Below the pieces are notes generated by a model. It had not been told where the DNA came from and did not search any database. It was given only the letters and a program-made list of their open reading frames with translations. DNA of 64,000 nucleotides from Emydura subglobosa (Eukaryota; Chordata; Testudines; Chelidae). This document shows positions 33,666-44,051 of the stretch, one piece after another (position 1 is the first letter of the stretch; each line of letters begins with the position of its first letter). The stretch is from positions 7,200,065-7,264,064 of the forward strand of contig ML680086.1 of the NCBI GenBank assembly GCA_007922225.1. Reading direction: 5' to 3'. The position numbers were made by a program, and so were the translations under genes.

Positions 33666-34383
33666 TTAGAAGAAGAAACAAATAGTGATTAGGGCCATTC
33701 ACTGTAAATAATTAAAACTCTGAACTTGCATTGTTAAGAGTTTAGAAGTAGGTATACGGCTGTAATTACTCATCACCTTGCTAGTGAGTCTCGATGTAAC
33801 CAGGGCTGGTGATTCCCAGGGAGCATTATTCCCCAAAGCTTTCTCACAGCTGCAGTGAACGCAGAACGCTCTGTGCTGCAGAAACTGTGCCATACAACTC
33901 ACAGACAGGCAGGTCCTGGGCTGCCTGGCCTAGTTAAAAGTCACAGATTTGTCATCCAACCATGCAAGAGCTTATAAGACAGAGCAGGAGGGAAAGCATA
34001 TGCAACCAGACTAGAGCTCAGCTAGTAGCCAACAATTCATCCAATGAATTTATCCTCTTCTTTTGTTTGTGGATGTCCTGAGCAGTTTGTTATTTCTCAA
34101 ATCAAGTCACTATCTCTGGGTATTTTCTGGGAATCAGTGTTGGACCTGCACCTCATTCCTTTCGATATTCCATACTCAAGCTGTGTTGGTTAGTTTTTCA
34201 TGGACTCACACCCCAGGTCACATGGTGTTGTTCCTGCCCCAAGGGGGCAAAGTAACTCAGGGGGTCAGATTTCCAGTCTGGATATTTATGTTTACGAGCC
34301 TGAAATTGTCTTTCTGCATTTTTTTCTACTATTGACTCAAAATTCACTGCTTCTCTGGATGTTCCTGCCAGCAAACTGGCTGC
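33666..34383. other. Non-coding stretch, nothing recognised
   Basis: No coding exon, RNA gene or repeat family was recognised. Confidence 0.4.
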
Positions 34384-34510
34384 CTGACTGTTAAAGGTAT
34401 TTAGGTGCCTAAATACGCAGATAGGCACCCAGTGGGATTCTCCAAAGTGCCTATGCTCCATTGGAAACCTATCTGAATCTCTAGGCACCTAAATACCTTT
34501 AACAATCCAG
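34384..34510. repeat. Palindromic 127-bp miniature repeat
   Basis: CTGACTGTTAAAGGTATTTA (continuing GGTGCCTAA) is an inverted copy of CTAGGCACCTAAATACC followed by TTTAACAATCCAG. Inner arms (GATAGGCAC / GTGCCTATG) are also paired. Same broad family as the palindromes at 5.5, 30.9 and 32.3 kb. Confidence 0.75.
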
Positions 34511-34908
34511 TTCCCGCTCTCTCTGTAGAAAGCGAACATACAAGGCTCTTGGACTTGGACTAAGCATATTAATTTTAAAACTGGAACAAATATTTGTGAC
34601 CATTCCTTGCAGTACTCCTCCAGCTCTACCTACGAGAGCACCTTGACGAAGGGTGTCCTTTCCACAAGCAGTGAGACAGCCACAGGCATGCATATGGTGC
34701 AGTCCCCTTCTTTGTCAAGTCAGCCTTGTGCCTACTGAGATGACAGCATAGCAGCAGCACCATGAGTTTATTACCCACTGGTTGAATGTGTGTTTTATTT
34801 TGCCTGCAACTTTTAAGGATTCTAAGGATTCCATTATGCCCCAATGATCTCCCCCGGTGTTTACTTTCAGCAGGAGAGCCAGGTGATACACACGGCAGTC
34901 CAGATAGA
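34511..34908. other. Non-coding stretch, nothing recognised
   Basis: No convincing exon. Frames on the - strand here do not match NECAB3. Confidence 0.4.
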
Positions 34909-34913
34909 TAGCT

Positions 34914-35097
34914 ACCGTATTTCCCCATGTATAAGATGCTCCCATGTATAAGACGCACCTTAATTTTGGGGACCGAAATTTGAAAATAAATGTATTACGG
35001 TACATCACCGGTAAGTACCACTGTATAAGACGCACCCAGTTTTTAGACCCCAAATTTTTCGAAAAAAGGTGCGTCTTATACATGGGGAAATGTAGGT
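34914..35097. mobile_element. 184-bp MITE with TATAAGACGCAC ends and TAGCT duplication
   Basis: Left end ACCGTATTTCCCCATGTATA; right end TATACATGGGGAAATGTAGGT, which reads as the inverted left end with a small indel. The flanks are a perfect 5-bp direct repeat TAGCT (34,909-34,913 and 35,098-35,102). CATGTATAAGAYGC is repeated inside (34,936; 34,951; 35,031). The element is so short and symmetric that it cannot code for a transposase. The strong identity between the arms suggests a rather young copy. Confidence 0.8.
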
Positions 35098-35102
35098 TAG
35101 CT

Positions 35103-36089
35103 CAGGCCACTGCAAGCTACAGACATGGAGACTATTTACACCTCCTGCTGAATAGTCTGTGGATCAGCCCAGGAGCTGCTTTGCCAGAGTAACCCCAACA
35201 AAGAGCATATGTGATGGCAACTGTCCTGGGCTCTAAGGTTGGGGGCACCAAGAATGGAAGGAAAAGATTAACAGGGAAAGCACGTGAACATATAATGGGG
35301 TCAAGAAAGGCAGTGGAGGGATGATTCATTGTCCTGTACCAGAGGGTTTCCACTGCTGTGAGAAACGTAGCTTGCTTTACAATGAGGAGCTGGGTGTGGT
35401 GGAAAGGTTCGAGTCCTACCTAGGGTCATTACCAGACCAGTTTGTGGGATTATTTTTAGTTCCTATCCTGTCTCTTGCCAATAATGTTGGACAATGAGCT
35501 TCTGCCCTCCCCTTATACATACCTGCAGGAAGGGTACACACCTAGCCTGAGAATTTCTCCCAGGCCATCCCACTGCCCATCCCACGGCTAGTTAGTGGGA
35601 AGGCACTGCTCATCTCAGGAGATGCAGGGAGATGGAAATGCTTACAGTCTAGTGAGTGCTCACTAGCAGGGGCACACATGCCCCTGGTTTCATAAAAAGG
35701 GACACTTCCCAGTACAAAAGACACACGAGTGTGCATGCATGCACAACGGTGTGAGGTCACGTTACCATCTCCCCCTGCTGCAGGAACACTCTTAAGAATA
35801 AAAATCCAAACAAATCTCTTCAGCACCCCCAAGCCAGCAAAACACATTAGCTATATTTGTGCAAGGGCTTGCCCTCCCTATTCCCCTATCCCATAATGCC
35901 TCTGTGCTTTCCAAACCTGTGCAGGTACCGGGGTACGGTGCTGTGACTTTGAAAAACAGCTGGTTGAGGCAGGGAGTGTATTGTGCTGTGTCCATCCAGC
36001 CCGTGTTTTACAGTCAGTTCAGCACTGCAATAGCCGGTTTTTCAAATTGTGACAAGCCTGCAGCCTCCTCCGTTCCTGTGCCGCATCCA
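35103..36089. other. Non-coding stretch, NECAB3 intron
   Basis: A tRNA-like SINE trace (AGGAGCTGGGTGTGGTGG, GGTTCGAGTCCTACC, about 35,384-35,423) may be present. No exon was recognised. Confidence 0.4.
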
Positions 36090-36200
36090 CCCCACCAGCT
36101 CTCAGAATTTCATGGGGAAGGCAGGGCTAGAACTCAGATTTCTCTGCTCCAAACATACAAGTCCTACCAATTGGGCTCAGCTAGAACCTGCATTGGCTGC
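36090..36200 (-). repeat. tRNA-derived SINE fragment
   Basis: On the - strand: TAGCTGAGCCCAATTGGTAG (A-box-like) followed by TGTATGTTTGGAGCAGAG and GAGTTCTAGCCCTGCC (B-box-like). It looks like a tRNA-derived SINE head. The cloverleaf is not maintained, so this is not a tRNA gene. Confidence 0.5.
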
Positions 36201-36460
36201 TAGCCATATAGGGCCTATGACATACAGCTGAACAATTCCAGTTTCATCCACTAGCAGGCAGTGGTGCACATATGCACTTGTCAGTTAGTCGTATTATCAT
36301 CAGCACACTCACACAAGGACTGATGTTCCCAACAAGAGGTGTTAAGCAAGAATCTGAGGCCCTGGAAGCACTCATTACAAAGACACAGGTTTCCCTGCAG
36401 CAATGTGTTCTCTACTCACCATACCGTAAAGTCAAGGATTTGGTAAGGCCCCATTCTTAC

Positions 36461-36558
36461 CAATTTGGTTTTGTCCATAGCAGCCAGCACAGCAGTATTC
36501 AGCACTTCCAGAGCAGAAAGCACATGTCTGTATTCTCCCAGGTGCTCTGAGAAATAAT
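36461..36558 (-). CDS. NECAB3: NECAB3 coding exon (region after EF-hand 2)
   Basis: A 98-bp exon on the - strand with acceptor TTTGTCTCACTCCAG at its 5' side (high coordinate) and donor GTAAGA at its 3' side. It starts in phase (two bases complete the Asp codon begun in the previous exon) and encodes (D)YFSEHLGEYRHVLSAL followed by EVLNTAVLAAMDKTKL. Human NECAB3 and NECAB1 have the same YFS-HLG-Y--VL-ALE-LN block. NECAB3 is favoured over NECAB1/2 by AVLAAMD and by ACTL10 lying nearby on the opposite strand. NECAB3 is an EF-hand protein of Golgi/ER and cytoplasm known to bind APBA2/X11-like. It ends in phase 0. Only two exons of this gene were found in the window. Confidence 0.9.
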
Positions 36559-37105
36559 CTGGAGTGAGACAAATAAAATCAAGGTGAGAATTCAAAGCAA
36601 TTCCTTCAAGGCCTGTCTCCATCCTGCTATTTCCTAGGAAACCTGCTGCTGGGATATTTTGCTCCTTGCCCTCACCTGGAATGGCAGCTGAGGCCTGTTT
36701 TATACATAGCAGGCATTGGCATAGCCAGACAATGAAACGAGGTCAAATTCTTATCTCAGCTAACTCATGTTAATCCCACTGAAATCAGCATGATGACTCC
36801 AGCTGGACACCTGCGTAATGGAGAGCAGAACACCCTTTCCTTCCCAGGGATCAAAATGTCCTAACCACAGGAAACCCCAGTGCTTTTCCACTTGCAGAGT
36901 TCCTGTAATATCATCCTGTCACAACTGGATGAGATGCACAAATAGGAATTGCCAGACTGGCTCCGACTCGAGGTCCATCTAGCCCAGTGTCCTGTCTCTG
37001 ACAGTGACTAGCACCAGATCCTTCAAAGCAAGAAGCCTGGGCAATTCTGAACTAATCTCCCTAAACTACTTCATTTAGAAGCACAGAGCTGATGGTCCCA
37101 CTTAC
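36559..37105 (-). other. NECAB3: NECAB3 intron, 547 bp
   Basis: The donor is the GTAAG at 37,101-37,105 (- strand) and the acceptor is CTCCAG ending at 36,559. The middle (about 36,940-37,080) is an interspersed repeat: GGAATTGCCAGACTGGCTCC, then GGTCCATCTAGCCCAGTGTC, then CTAGCACCAGATCCTTCA. That repeat is common in turtle and crocodilian DNA and probably a CR1-related 3' region. Confidence 0.75.
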
Positions 37106-37131
37106 CACACAGCTTCTCCGTCTCTACGTTG
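37106..37131 (-). CDS. NECAB3: NECAB3 26-bp microexon
   Basis: On the - strand: acceptor TTTCTGTTTCTTGCAG, then 26 bases, then donor GTAAGT. The exon encodes (D)NVETEKLC(D), with a base of the preceding codon at its start and the first base of Asp at its end. It joins in frame to the 98-bp exon to give NVETEKLCDYFSEHLG; human NECAB3 has NLETEKLCDYFSEHLG. The exact phase match at both junctions and the family match make a chance hit very unlikely. This exon is too short to be found by ORF length. Confidence 0.9.
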
Positions 37132-38418
37132 CTGCAAGAAACAGAAAAAGAAACTCTCATTAGACAATGGGGCTGGTCTCAAGAGGAACAGCTGCTGCAA
37201 ATGACAAACTAAGAGCTGCTGACTTGAGGCCCTAATGAAATCTCAGTTTGAAATACTGCCCAGCAGCATGTTCTTAAAACCTCAATTCAAAAACCAGATG
37301 ACTTGTATTCCGTGTCCAATGTACGATGATTGCACTGATCCTTGGGAAAGGAAGAAAACGTGATACATGTGATTTTGAGCCCCTCCGTAGCTAGGGATCA
37401 GGCTGCAGGATGTTAACGTTGTCCTGTTTTTCTAGGCGAGCCAGGAGTTCTGATTCTCAGGGTAAAATTTTGAATGGTAAGCAGGAGGGTGGTGAGTTCA
37501 AAGGGCCAAACTCTAACCGCTCCCAAAGCGAGGGAGAGGTCCAGCTAGGCCATGGACTATTGAAGGCTTTGTTTTAAGTGGGCAGGGGCTCCCCATTGAG
37601 AGGAAGCCACTTCTTAGAACTGGTTTTTAAAGCAAGATCATTTGGGGGCAGCATCCCGTGAAAAAGTGCCCTTCTAGAGCTGTCAGCAAAATGAGCTCAG
37701 GCCCCTTCCCGTGTGCTGGAGGCAATATTCATTGTGACTAGCCCCTAGTGGAAAACCAGGCTACGGCAGTAGATACAAGGATAAGGGGGGGTCACCCAAG
37801 GAGAAGCTGGTTTCTGGGCACATGGCTTATCCAGGTGTGAAAACACAGACCCCCACTGAAACTTGAGGGTGACTCGTGCCCCCAGAAGGGAACAGAGCTG
37901 CAGGATGGGGGCACAGAATGGGGGAGTGTCCAGGGTGCTGGGTGAGCTGTGCTTTAGACCCCTTCTAGTCCCTCTCCAGTGCACCCCTCAGGCACAGGCC
38001 CTGCACCTCTCTCTGGGTGGAACTCCAGGATCCATCCACTCTGGGGCTGGATCACTGGGCTGCAGCCCCCATTTCCCAGTTGTATTAACATGACAGGCCC
38101 ACCTGGGTTTGGCCTCTGTATGCCCTTTTCCTCCAGGGAGCCGTGACCAGCGAGCCAAGGAAAGTGACTCCAGTCCATCATCTTCAAAACAAAGTGGTTT
38201 TCATTCACCCCTTGGTACCTGGCATTCACAGCAAAGGGGATTAGAGAACCATAAAGTGAATCTAACCCCCTCCATAGTAAAGGCCTAGACACCTATTTCC
38301 CCTTTCCTAACTCTTAATCGTTCATCACAAGCCTTTTAGTTCCATTCAGCCTAGTCACCCCATCTCTGGGATGTGAGACGCAGCCTGCGCTGCTCCAACA
38401 TGCTCTCCATGTCTCTCT
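37132..38418 (-). other. NECAB3: NECAB3 intron, proximal part
   Basis: Upstream (5') intron of the microexon. The preceding exon (the EF-hand loop with ELQELF-type sequence) was looked for up to 64,000 on the - strand and was not recognised, so this intron may exceed 26 kb. No repeat was recognised in this part. Confidence 0.5.
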
Positions 38419-38600
38419 GGCCATGTCTACGTCACAAGATAAGGGAGTGGTTCCCCCGCTCACGTGCCCACTTGCATGCTGGCTCTCTGACCAGCAGCGT
38501 AGCATGGGCAGTGGCAGTGGAGGCAGGGCTGAGCCATGCCAAGTACAAACCCCCCTGAAACCAGGGAATCCCATCGCTAACTTGTCGTGTAGACGTAGCC
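38419..38600. mobile_element. 182-bp MITE with GGCCATGTCTACG ends
   Basis: GGCCATGTCTACGTCACAAG at the left and CTTGTCGTGTAGACGTAGCC at the right form imperfect terminal inverted repeats. Inside, GGGAGTGGTTCCCCC and GAAACCAGGGAATCCC flank a GC-richer core with opposed GCTGG/CCAGC. A hAT-derived MITE by its ends. No clear target-site duplication. Confidence 0.65.
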
Positions 38601-41600
38601 TGTCGGAAACTCACCTTCAGCCACTGCTGCTGGCCCCTCCCCGTCTCTTAGGTTTTAGTGTCCCCTTTGATCCTAGGTTCAGCCTGGGAGGAATACTCTT
38701 GCCAGCTTAGCTGGTGCCAGCTGGGGGGTATTTTCCAATTAACAGCTTGCCCACTGTTTCCCCAAGGGCCCTTGGCCTTTGCTTTGTCTTTGCCATTACC
38801 TGCTGGTTTTTCTCTTACCGCCTCCTTTGATTTCACCCTGTGTGGCAGGCAGGGTAACACCATGCAGTACATAGAGGTGCACACAGCATTTGTAACAAAA
38901 CCATCCAGCTATGTGACTAACTCTCCACAGGGAGAGAGGAGCTCAAGGTCAGCCCGGGTGTCCCCATTCTGGCCCCTTCTTTTCCCAGGCAGCTATTGGT
39001 GCACCCCCCACTTTGTTCTCCACAAACGATCCATGCTGGCTGGGCAGGGAAGCATTGAGAGCAGAGGGGTGACAGTCAATCCGCTGCCTGCCCTCAGTGC
39101 CAGTGATACAGTGCTTCTGCTGGCTGGGAAGAGTCCCTGAAGAGCAAAACCCTCCTCAGTCCTGCATGCACGAAAGAGATGGTACTTGGAGCTGGAATAA
39201 TATCCCAAGGAATCCAAGACAATGACTGGTATTTTCTTATTTTCAGGATTGCAAATAAATAAAACTAAGGCAAGAGCTTCTGTCCCCAGCCAGGCACTGT
39301 CCAGACCCTAGCAGGGTGGGGGGCAGACCTCAGAGTTTGTGAGAGACAGCTGTAAAGAAGCTCTAGAACCTGAGGGTAAAGTTCTAAACTGATATTGTGC
39401 ACCTTGTGTTTGCACTTGTGTGTGTGTGTCTGAGTTGCAGGGAAAAAAAGGCACCTCTTTTTTCTGCTATCCATAAATGAGAGTGCTCTTTGTCCTGTTT
39501 TGAATATAAAGTAAATTTATGCTAAGAGGCCTCTCCAGACCAAATCAACTGAAGTGCAAAGCTGAGTGAAATGCTCTATTAAAAATATTAGATTAGCGGA
39601 AATAATGAGACAAATACAAACTGGTTACATTTTCTGACAATGAATTTCATGTCAGAATTCCTCTGATGATTGCTGACTTAAGTTGTTTGTTAAAAGAGAG
39701 AGACAGTCAGACAGCAATATTACCATCATATTGCTTTTAGGAATTACCTTTGTGAGGCTAAACAAATAGAACAAATATTCTTTGACTTTCTCCATCTCAT
39801 GGATAGGACATTTTCTAAAGGATCCAAAAGCACTTTGCAAACTATTATAGGTGAGGCTGTGTGGAAGAACCCAAACTCAGGGGTCCTTAATAACAAGTTC
39901 TCTTGCTCAGAGGATAGTCCTGAATTAGCCAAACAACAGATTTAGCAAAGTCAAAGTTTATTCTTTACGTAAAGAAAGTAGTCCCTTCAAATGTAAGGAA
40001 CGACCCTTGCTTTCAAAAAACTGACCGTATTTATAGTTTTTACACGTCACAGTTTCCATGGTCATACATACTAAAAAGTATTATCTAGGAATTTTCTAAC
40101 TGAATACTTGCAACTTTCCTCATCTAAGTTACAAGGTCTTTCTCTGCATTCCATCTCTACTAGCATCTAGACCTCTTAACTATTTCATTACTTCAAAACA
40201 TTCTAAGATTAAATAACTGCTAAAAAAGCATTTTCTATCTCAGGCTTTTTACAGCCATTTCTAAAATCAGTTCTCAGCAAAAACAGAGACCCCATCTTGT
40301 TTTCCCTTCACAGCTGGTAGCACAACTTGTTATTAAGATTGCCCAACACTTCCCATTCTAAGATCCTGTTTTCAACTGCATATAACTTTGCCAAATTTTA
40401 ACCATTTGGGCTGAATTATGTTGGGAAATTTCAGCTACAGGGTTCAACTGTTTCTGAGAACAAGGCTAGGGAAAAATGCAGCTATGCAGAGGATAGGGCA
40501 AAGTCTCATTGAAGCTACTGGATGTAACAGCTGCCCTTCATTCAGGGCAAATATAAAAAGCAATTGAGCTACTTTCTGGAATAAGAAGTTGAAACAACAG
40601 CATCTCTTCCCAAAACACAGGCCGCATGCAAGGCTGGTGTTGGAGTTGAGTCATGCAATCAGAGGAGGTTTTCCCTGGGGTCTGAATGCAAATACAGCGG
40701 CTGGGTATTATTGGATGGAGCTGTGTGTCTGCGTGTATTTGAAAGAGAAACACCACAGAAAGATACAGAGAAAGCAGCAAAACGATGAGGACAGTCAGAG
40801 AAGGACTTGTAGCATGACCCTGAGAAAAAGCTAAGAGAGAAAAAGCTTTTGGGCAGAGTGCTGGCCAGAAAGTGGCTTGGAACTGTGATCAAAGAAATTG
40901 TCTCATGCTGTTTGATTCCCACTGTGTTCAGGGAAATAGGACTTGATGTACATTCTTTGTAAATAAACATGACTGCATAAAGAAACATCTGACTCCACGA
41001 TCAATTTCTCCTCTGAATGAAAACAACCTGCAAGATCCTGAATTTTGGCTAACAACTCCAGTCAAAGGGGGTAACAATATGTTGTTTTGCATGTTAAAAA
41101 GTTCTGGTGACCTTTTCTTTGAGGAGCTCTAGTGCCCCTGTGTTTTGGAACAGGGACTTGAAATTTGGCAGGGCTATGGCCTTTGTACCAGGGATGTTTC
41201 TTTTACCATCCCTGTCTGTGAAAATCCTCCTAAATATGGCCAATTTATAAGCCTCTAAACACATGCTTATTAGAGATTTCATTGATGTTAGCAGCTAAAT
41301 CCCCAAAAGAATCTATCCATATTGGGCAGGCTCAACAATACTTTCCCGGCAACTGCAGTTCTAGGCAGCTGTGGACCACGCTGGGTCCAGGCCAGGCTCC
41401 TGAACTCAGAGCATGAAGCCTTTTTCTCCTGTGCTCTCAGTGAGACATGCTGTGGGGCCCTGGTTCTATGCGGGAGAAAGACGCCTAATTTAAATGCAGA
41501 GGGGACAAACGCTGGATTTGTGGGGGAAGGGAGTAGATTCTGACATGGAGCTAGTGGGATAGGGGTGGAAACTGCTACTGAAGATTGACAGGGAAGAGGA

Positions 41601-42399
41601 ACATTGAGATTAGACATTGGGAGAGGCCGGGACTGGCTGGGCAGGAAGATGGGACTAGCTAGGTGAGAATAGGAATGAGACAAAGAGCCAGGGGCAGGAT
41701 AGAGACAGGACAGGGACAGGTTGGAGGAGATGGGGCAGAAAGGGTCACACTTGGTGGGAATGGGCAGAAGAGACTGTGGGCACGACAGCCACTCCCCTGC
41801 AGAGCCTGGAACGGATCACAAGATTCCTGAGTCTCACCATTCCCTGGCTGTCAGCTAGTATCTGGGAAACCCCCTGGCACAGTGTGTTTCATGCGTCTCT
41901 AGAGCCGGTCCACATAGAACATTACAACCTACTTCTGCTATCAGTTACTCCATTAGCTCCCGTGGCAGGTCTGTGCGGTGGTTCAAAAGGTACCAGCCCT
42001 GCCAATGACCCACGTGGGTTTCAATATAACACCATGTGATGGAATTAGTTTGCTTATTTAAAAACCTAGGAAATTGCACCCAAAATACTATATTAAAGGA
42101 ACATTGTCAAGGTTGCAAAGTCAAACACTCAAAAGGTAGGAAATTCCAGAATTAAGGTTTCCTTTGCAACCTGAATCAAGCCCCTTTGTGCACATGCACT
42201 ATGAGACACTCTTTAATGAAATGATCACATATCTTTTCCACTGGACCCCTGCCTCATTCAGTGCACAAGAAGCATCTGCTTTGGGAATGAAGCAGGGCTG
42301 TGTAGTAAAGAAGACTGTTGTCTGTAAGATCCCTGTCTCCTTTGTTACAGAAGTTGGAAGGTCTGTAAGTGCATGAGGCAGGGGAGGACAGGAAGGTAA
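38601..42399. other. Non-coding stretch of 3.8 kb, probably NECAB3 intron
   Basis: Both strands were read for EF-hand-type exons and none was found. A (GT)n tract of about 14 bp lies at 39,416-39,429. 39,950-40,300 is A/T-rich and featureless. The remainder shows no repeat that I can name. Confidence 0.4.
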
Positions 42400-42880
42400 A
42401 GGAGGGTCTCACGGTTAAGGCAGGTGAATATTGCCCTGGAGAACTGGATTCTATCCCTGCCTCTGCCACAGAGTTCCTGTGGGATGCTATTCATGCCACT
42501 TAATCCCAAGTTTTCACAAGCAGCCACTAACTGTGTTCCTCACTTTCCGGGTGACCAACTTGAGTCCCTGGGGTCTGATTGGCAGAAGTCCTGAGCACTT
42601 ACAGATGCAACTGACACCAAAGGGCGCTGGGCTTTGAATGTATAAAGTGCTCTATAACACTAAGTACTCGGAAAAATCAGATCCGAGGTGCAGCAAATCA
42701 GGCACCCCAAATCAGGGAACACTTTTGACCTTAATCTTTCTTTGCCTCAAATCCCCACTTGTAAAATGGGGATGATACAACCCCCGCCCCTCACCGGGGG
42801 TGCTGTGAAAATAAATGTGTTAATGTTTGTGACGCGCTCAGATACTGTACTGATGAGTATCACAGAAAAGCCCATGAGGA
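42400..42880 (+). repeat. MIR/CORE-type SINE interrupted by a palindromic repeat
   Basis: The head and core (CACGGTTAAGGCAGGTGAAT, TATCCCTGCCTCTGCCACAG, 42,411-42,510) and the tail (CTTTGCCTCAAATCCCCACT, TGTAAAATGGGGATGATAC, GTGACGCGCTCAGATACTG, 42,738-42,850) belong to one SINE in + orientation. They are separated by about 200 bp of another repeat (GTCTGATTGGCAGAAGTCCT, GAGCACTTACAG, AATCAGGCACCCCAAATCAG). The most likely history is insertion of a small palindromic element into an older SINE. Confidence 0.6.
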
Positions 42881-43222
42881 AATGAATAATTCTGTCTTCA
42901 GAGCAAGGTTTGAATAGGATGCAGTAAATAAGGGACGAGACCACACACTGAACCACGAAAAAAAAAACCATTGAATAGCTGCTCATTCAGCAAACACTGT
43001 CCCTCATGTGCACTGAATGATGCACAGTTCTTGTGGAAAAATAGTATGTGGCCATGTAATGTAACTGTATCATAGTACATACACACAGAAGGCCAAATTA
43101 AGATTGTACAGTCAACTTGAATTCTGGCATTTCCTAAGGTTTGAGTGCTTGCCTTTGCAACCTTAATAATGTTCTTTTAACATAATATTTTTGTGCTTAT
43201 ATCTATATCTATGATTATGTTT

Positions 43223-43250
43223 TATCTATCTATCTATCTATCTATCTATC
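43223..43250 (+). repeat. (TATC)7 microsatellite
   Basis: Seven perfect TATC units, preceded by imperfect ATCTATATCTATGAT and followed by GGTCGGTC. Confidence 0.95.
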
Positions 43251-43666
43251 GGTCGGTCTTTGAATAATTTCATCCATTACTAAAACACAGCCACCTCAAG
43301 GAGGAGAGGTAAAGATAGTGAATGGCCCTGCCATGCAATAGGTTGTGGCTGGAGGTAGAGAAGTATCTCATGTTTAACTGAAGCTGCAGGGTGAGTTCAG
43401 GTACCCAGAATTGCTGAGATGGAAACCAGCCAAGATCCCTGGGGCAAACACACCTACCTAGTCCTATGAAAAGTGCTATGGGGTGTCATTTATTCAAATT
43501 AGTTTTTCCTTGGTAATTTCTACAAACACACACAAACTAAAAACCCCCAAACTTATAAATGAATCCAGCCATTTCTTGTTGGGCTGGGCAGGAAGGGAGA
43601 TAGTGAGAAAGAGATTATTTTGAAGTATTTAGGAGGAGCTGAGACACACCACTGATGGAGCTGAAG

Positions 43667-43885
43667 AAAAACAAGGTTACTTACCAGTAACTGTTGTTCT
43701 TCAAGATGTGTTGCTCATATCCATTCCAATATAGGTGTGTGCGCGCCCCGTGCACAGATTCCCGGAACTTTTTTCCCTAGCAAGCCCCGCAGGGCCAGCT
43801 CAGGCGCCCCCTGGAGTGCCGCGCTCATGTTGCGGTATAAAGGGCGCTGCTGGCCCCACGGGTCCCCAGTCCCTTCTTTCTGCCT
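43667..43885 (-). repeat. DIRS 3' (right) inverted terminal repeat
   Basis: Positions 43,729-43,885 are an inverted copy of about 49,669-49,812 (GCCCCGTGCACAGATTCCCG, CTGGAGTGCCGCGCTCATG and others). The outermost 62 bases (AAAAACAAGGTTACTTACC onward) are not in the other terminus but are mirrored at 43,913-43,975. Confidence 0.9.
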
Positions 43886-43912
43886 ACTCCGACAGTGGGG
43901 TGGGGCGTGGGT

Positions 43913-44014
43913 TTGGAATGGATATGAGCAACACATCTCGAAGAACAACAGTTACTGGTAAGTAACCTTGTTTTTTATCTTCGAGTGATTGCTCATATGC
44001 ATTCCAATATAGGT
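43913..44014 (-). other. DIRS internal complementary region (circle-junction copy)
   Basis: 43,913-43,975 is the inverted complement of the element's outer 3' end (43,667-43,728; one difference in about 55 bases). 43,976-44,014 (TATCTTCGAGTGATTGCTCA onward) is the inverted complement of the outer 5' end (49,813-49,852). The two halves abut exactly, so this block is a template of the joined ends, as in the accepted DIRS replication model. Confidence 0.88.
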
Positions 44015-44051
44015 GATTAATTAGCCATACCTTGGAGGTGGGTAGGAGTTA

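Noticed and set aside
36090..36200. Possible tRNA gene on the - strand
   Set aside because: The arms do not pair as a tRNA; fits a tRNA-derived SINE.
43200..43260. Tandem TATC repeat as a possible CRISPR or satellite array
   Set aside because: A simple 4-bp microsatellite with no spacers; the genome is eukaryotic.
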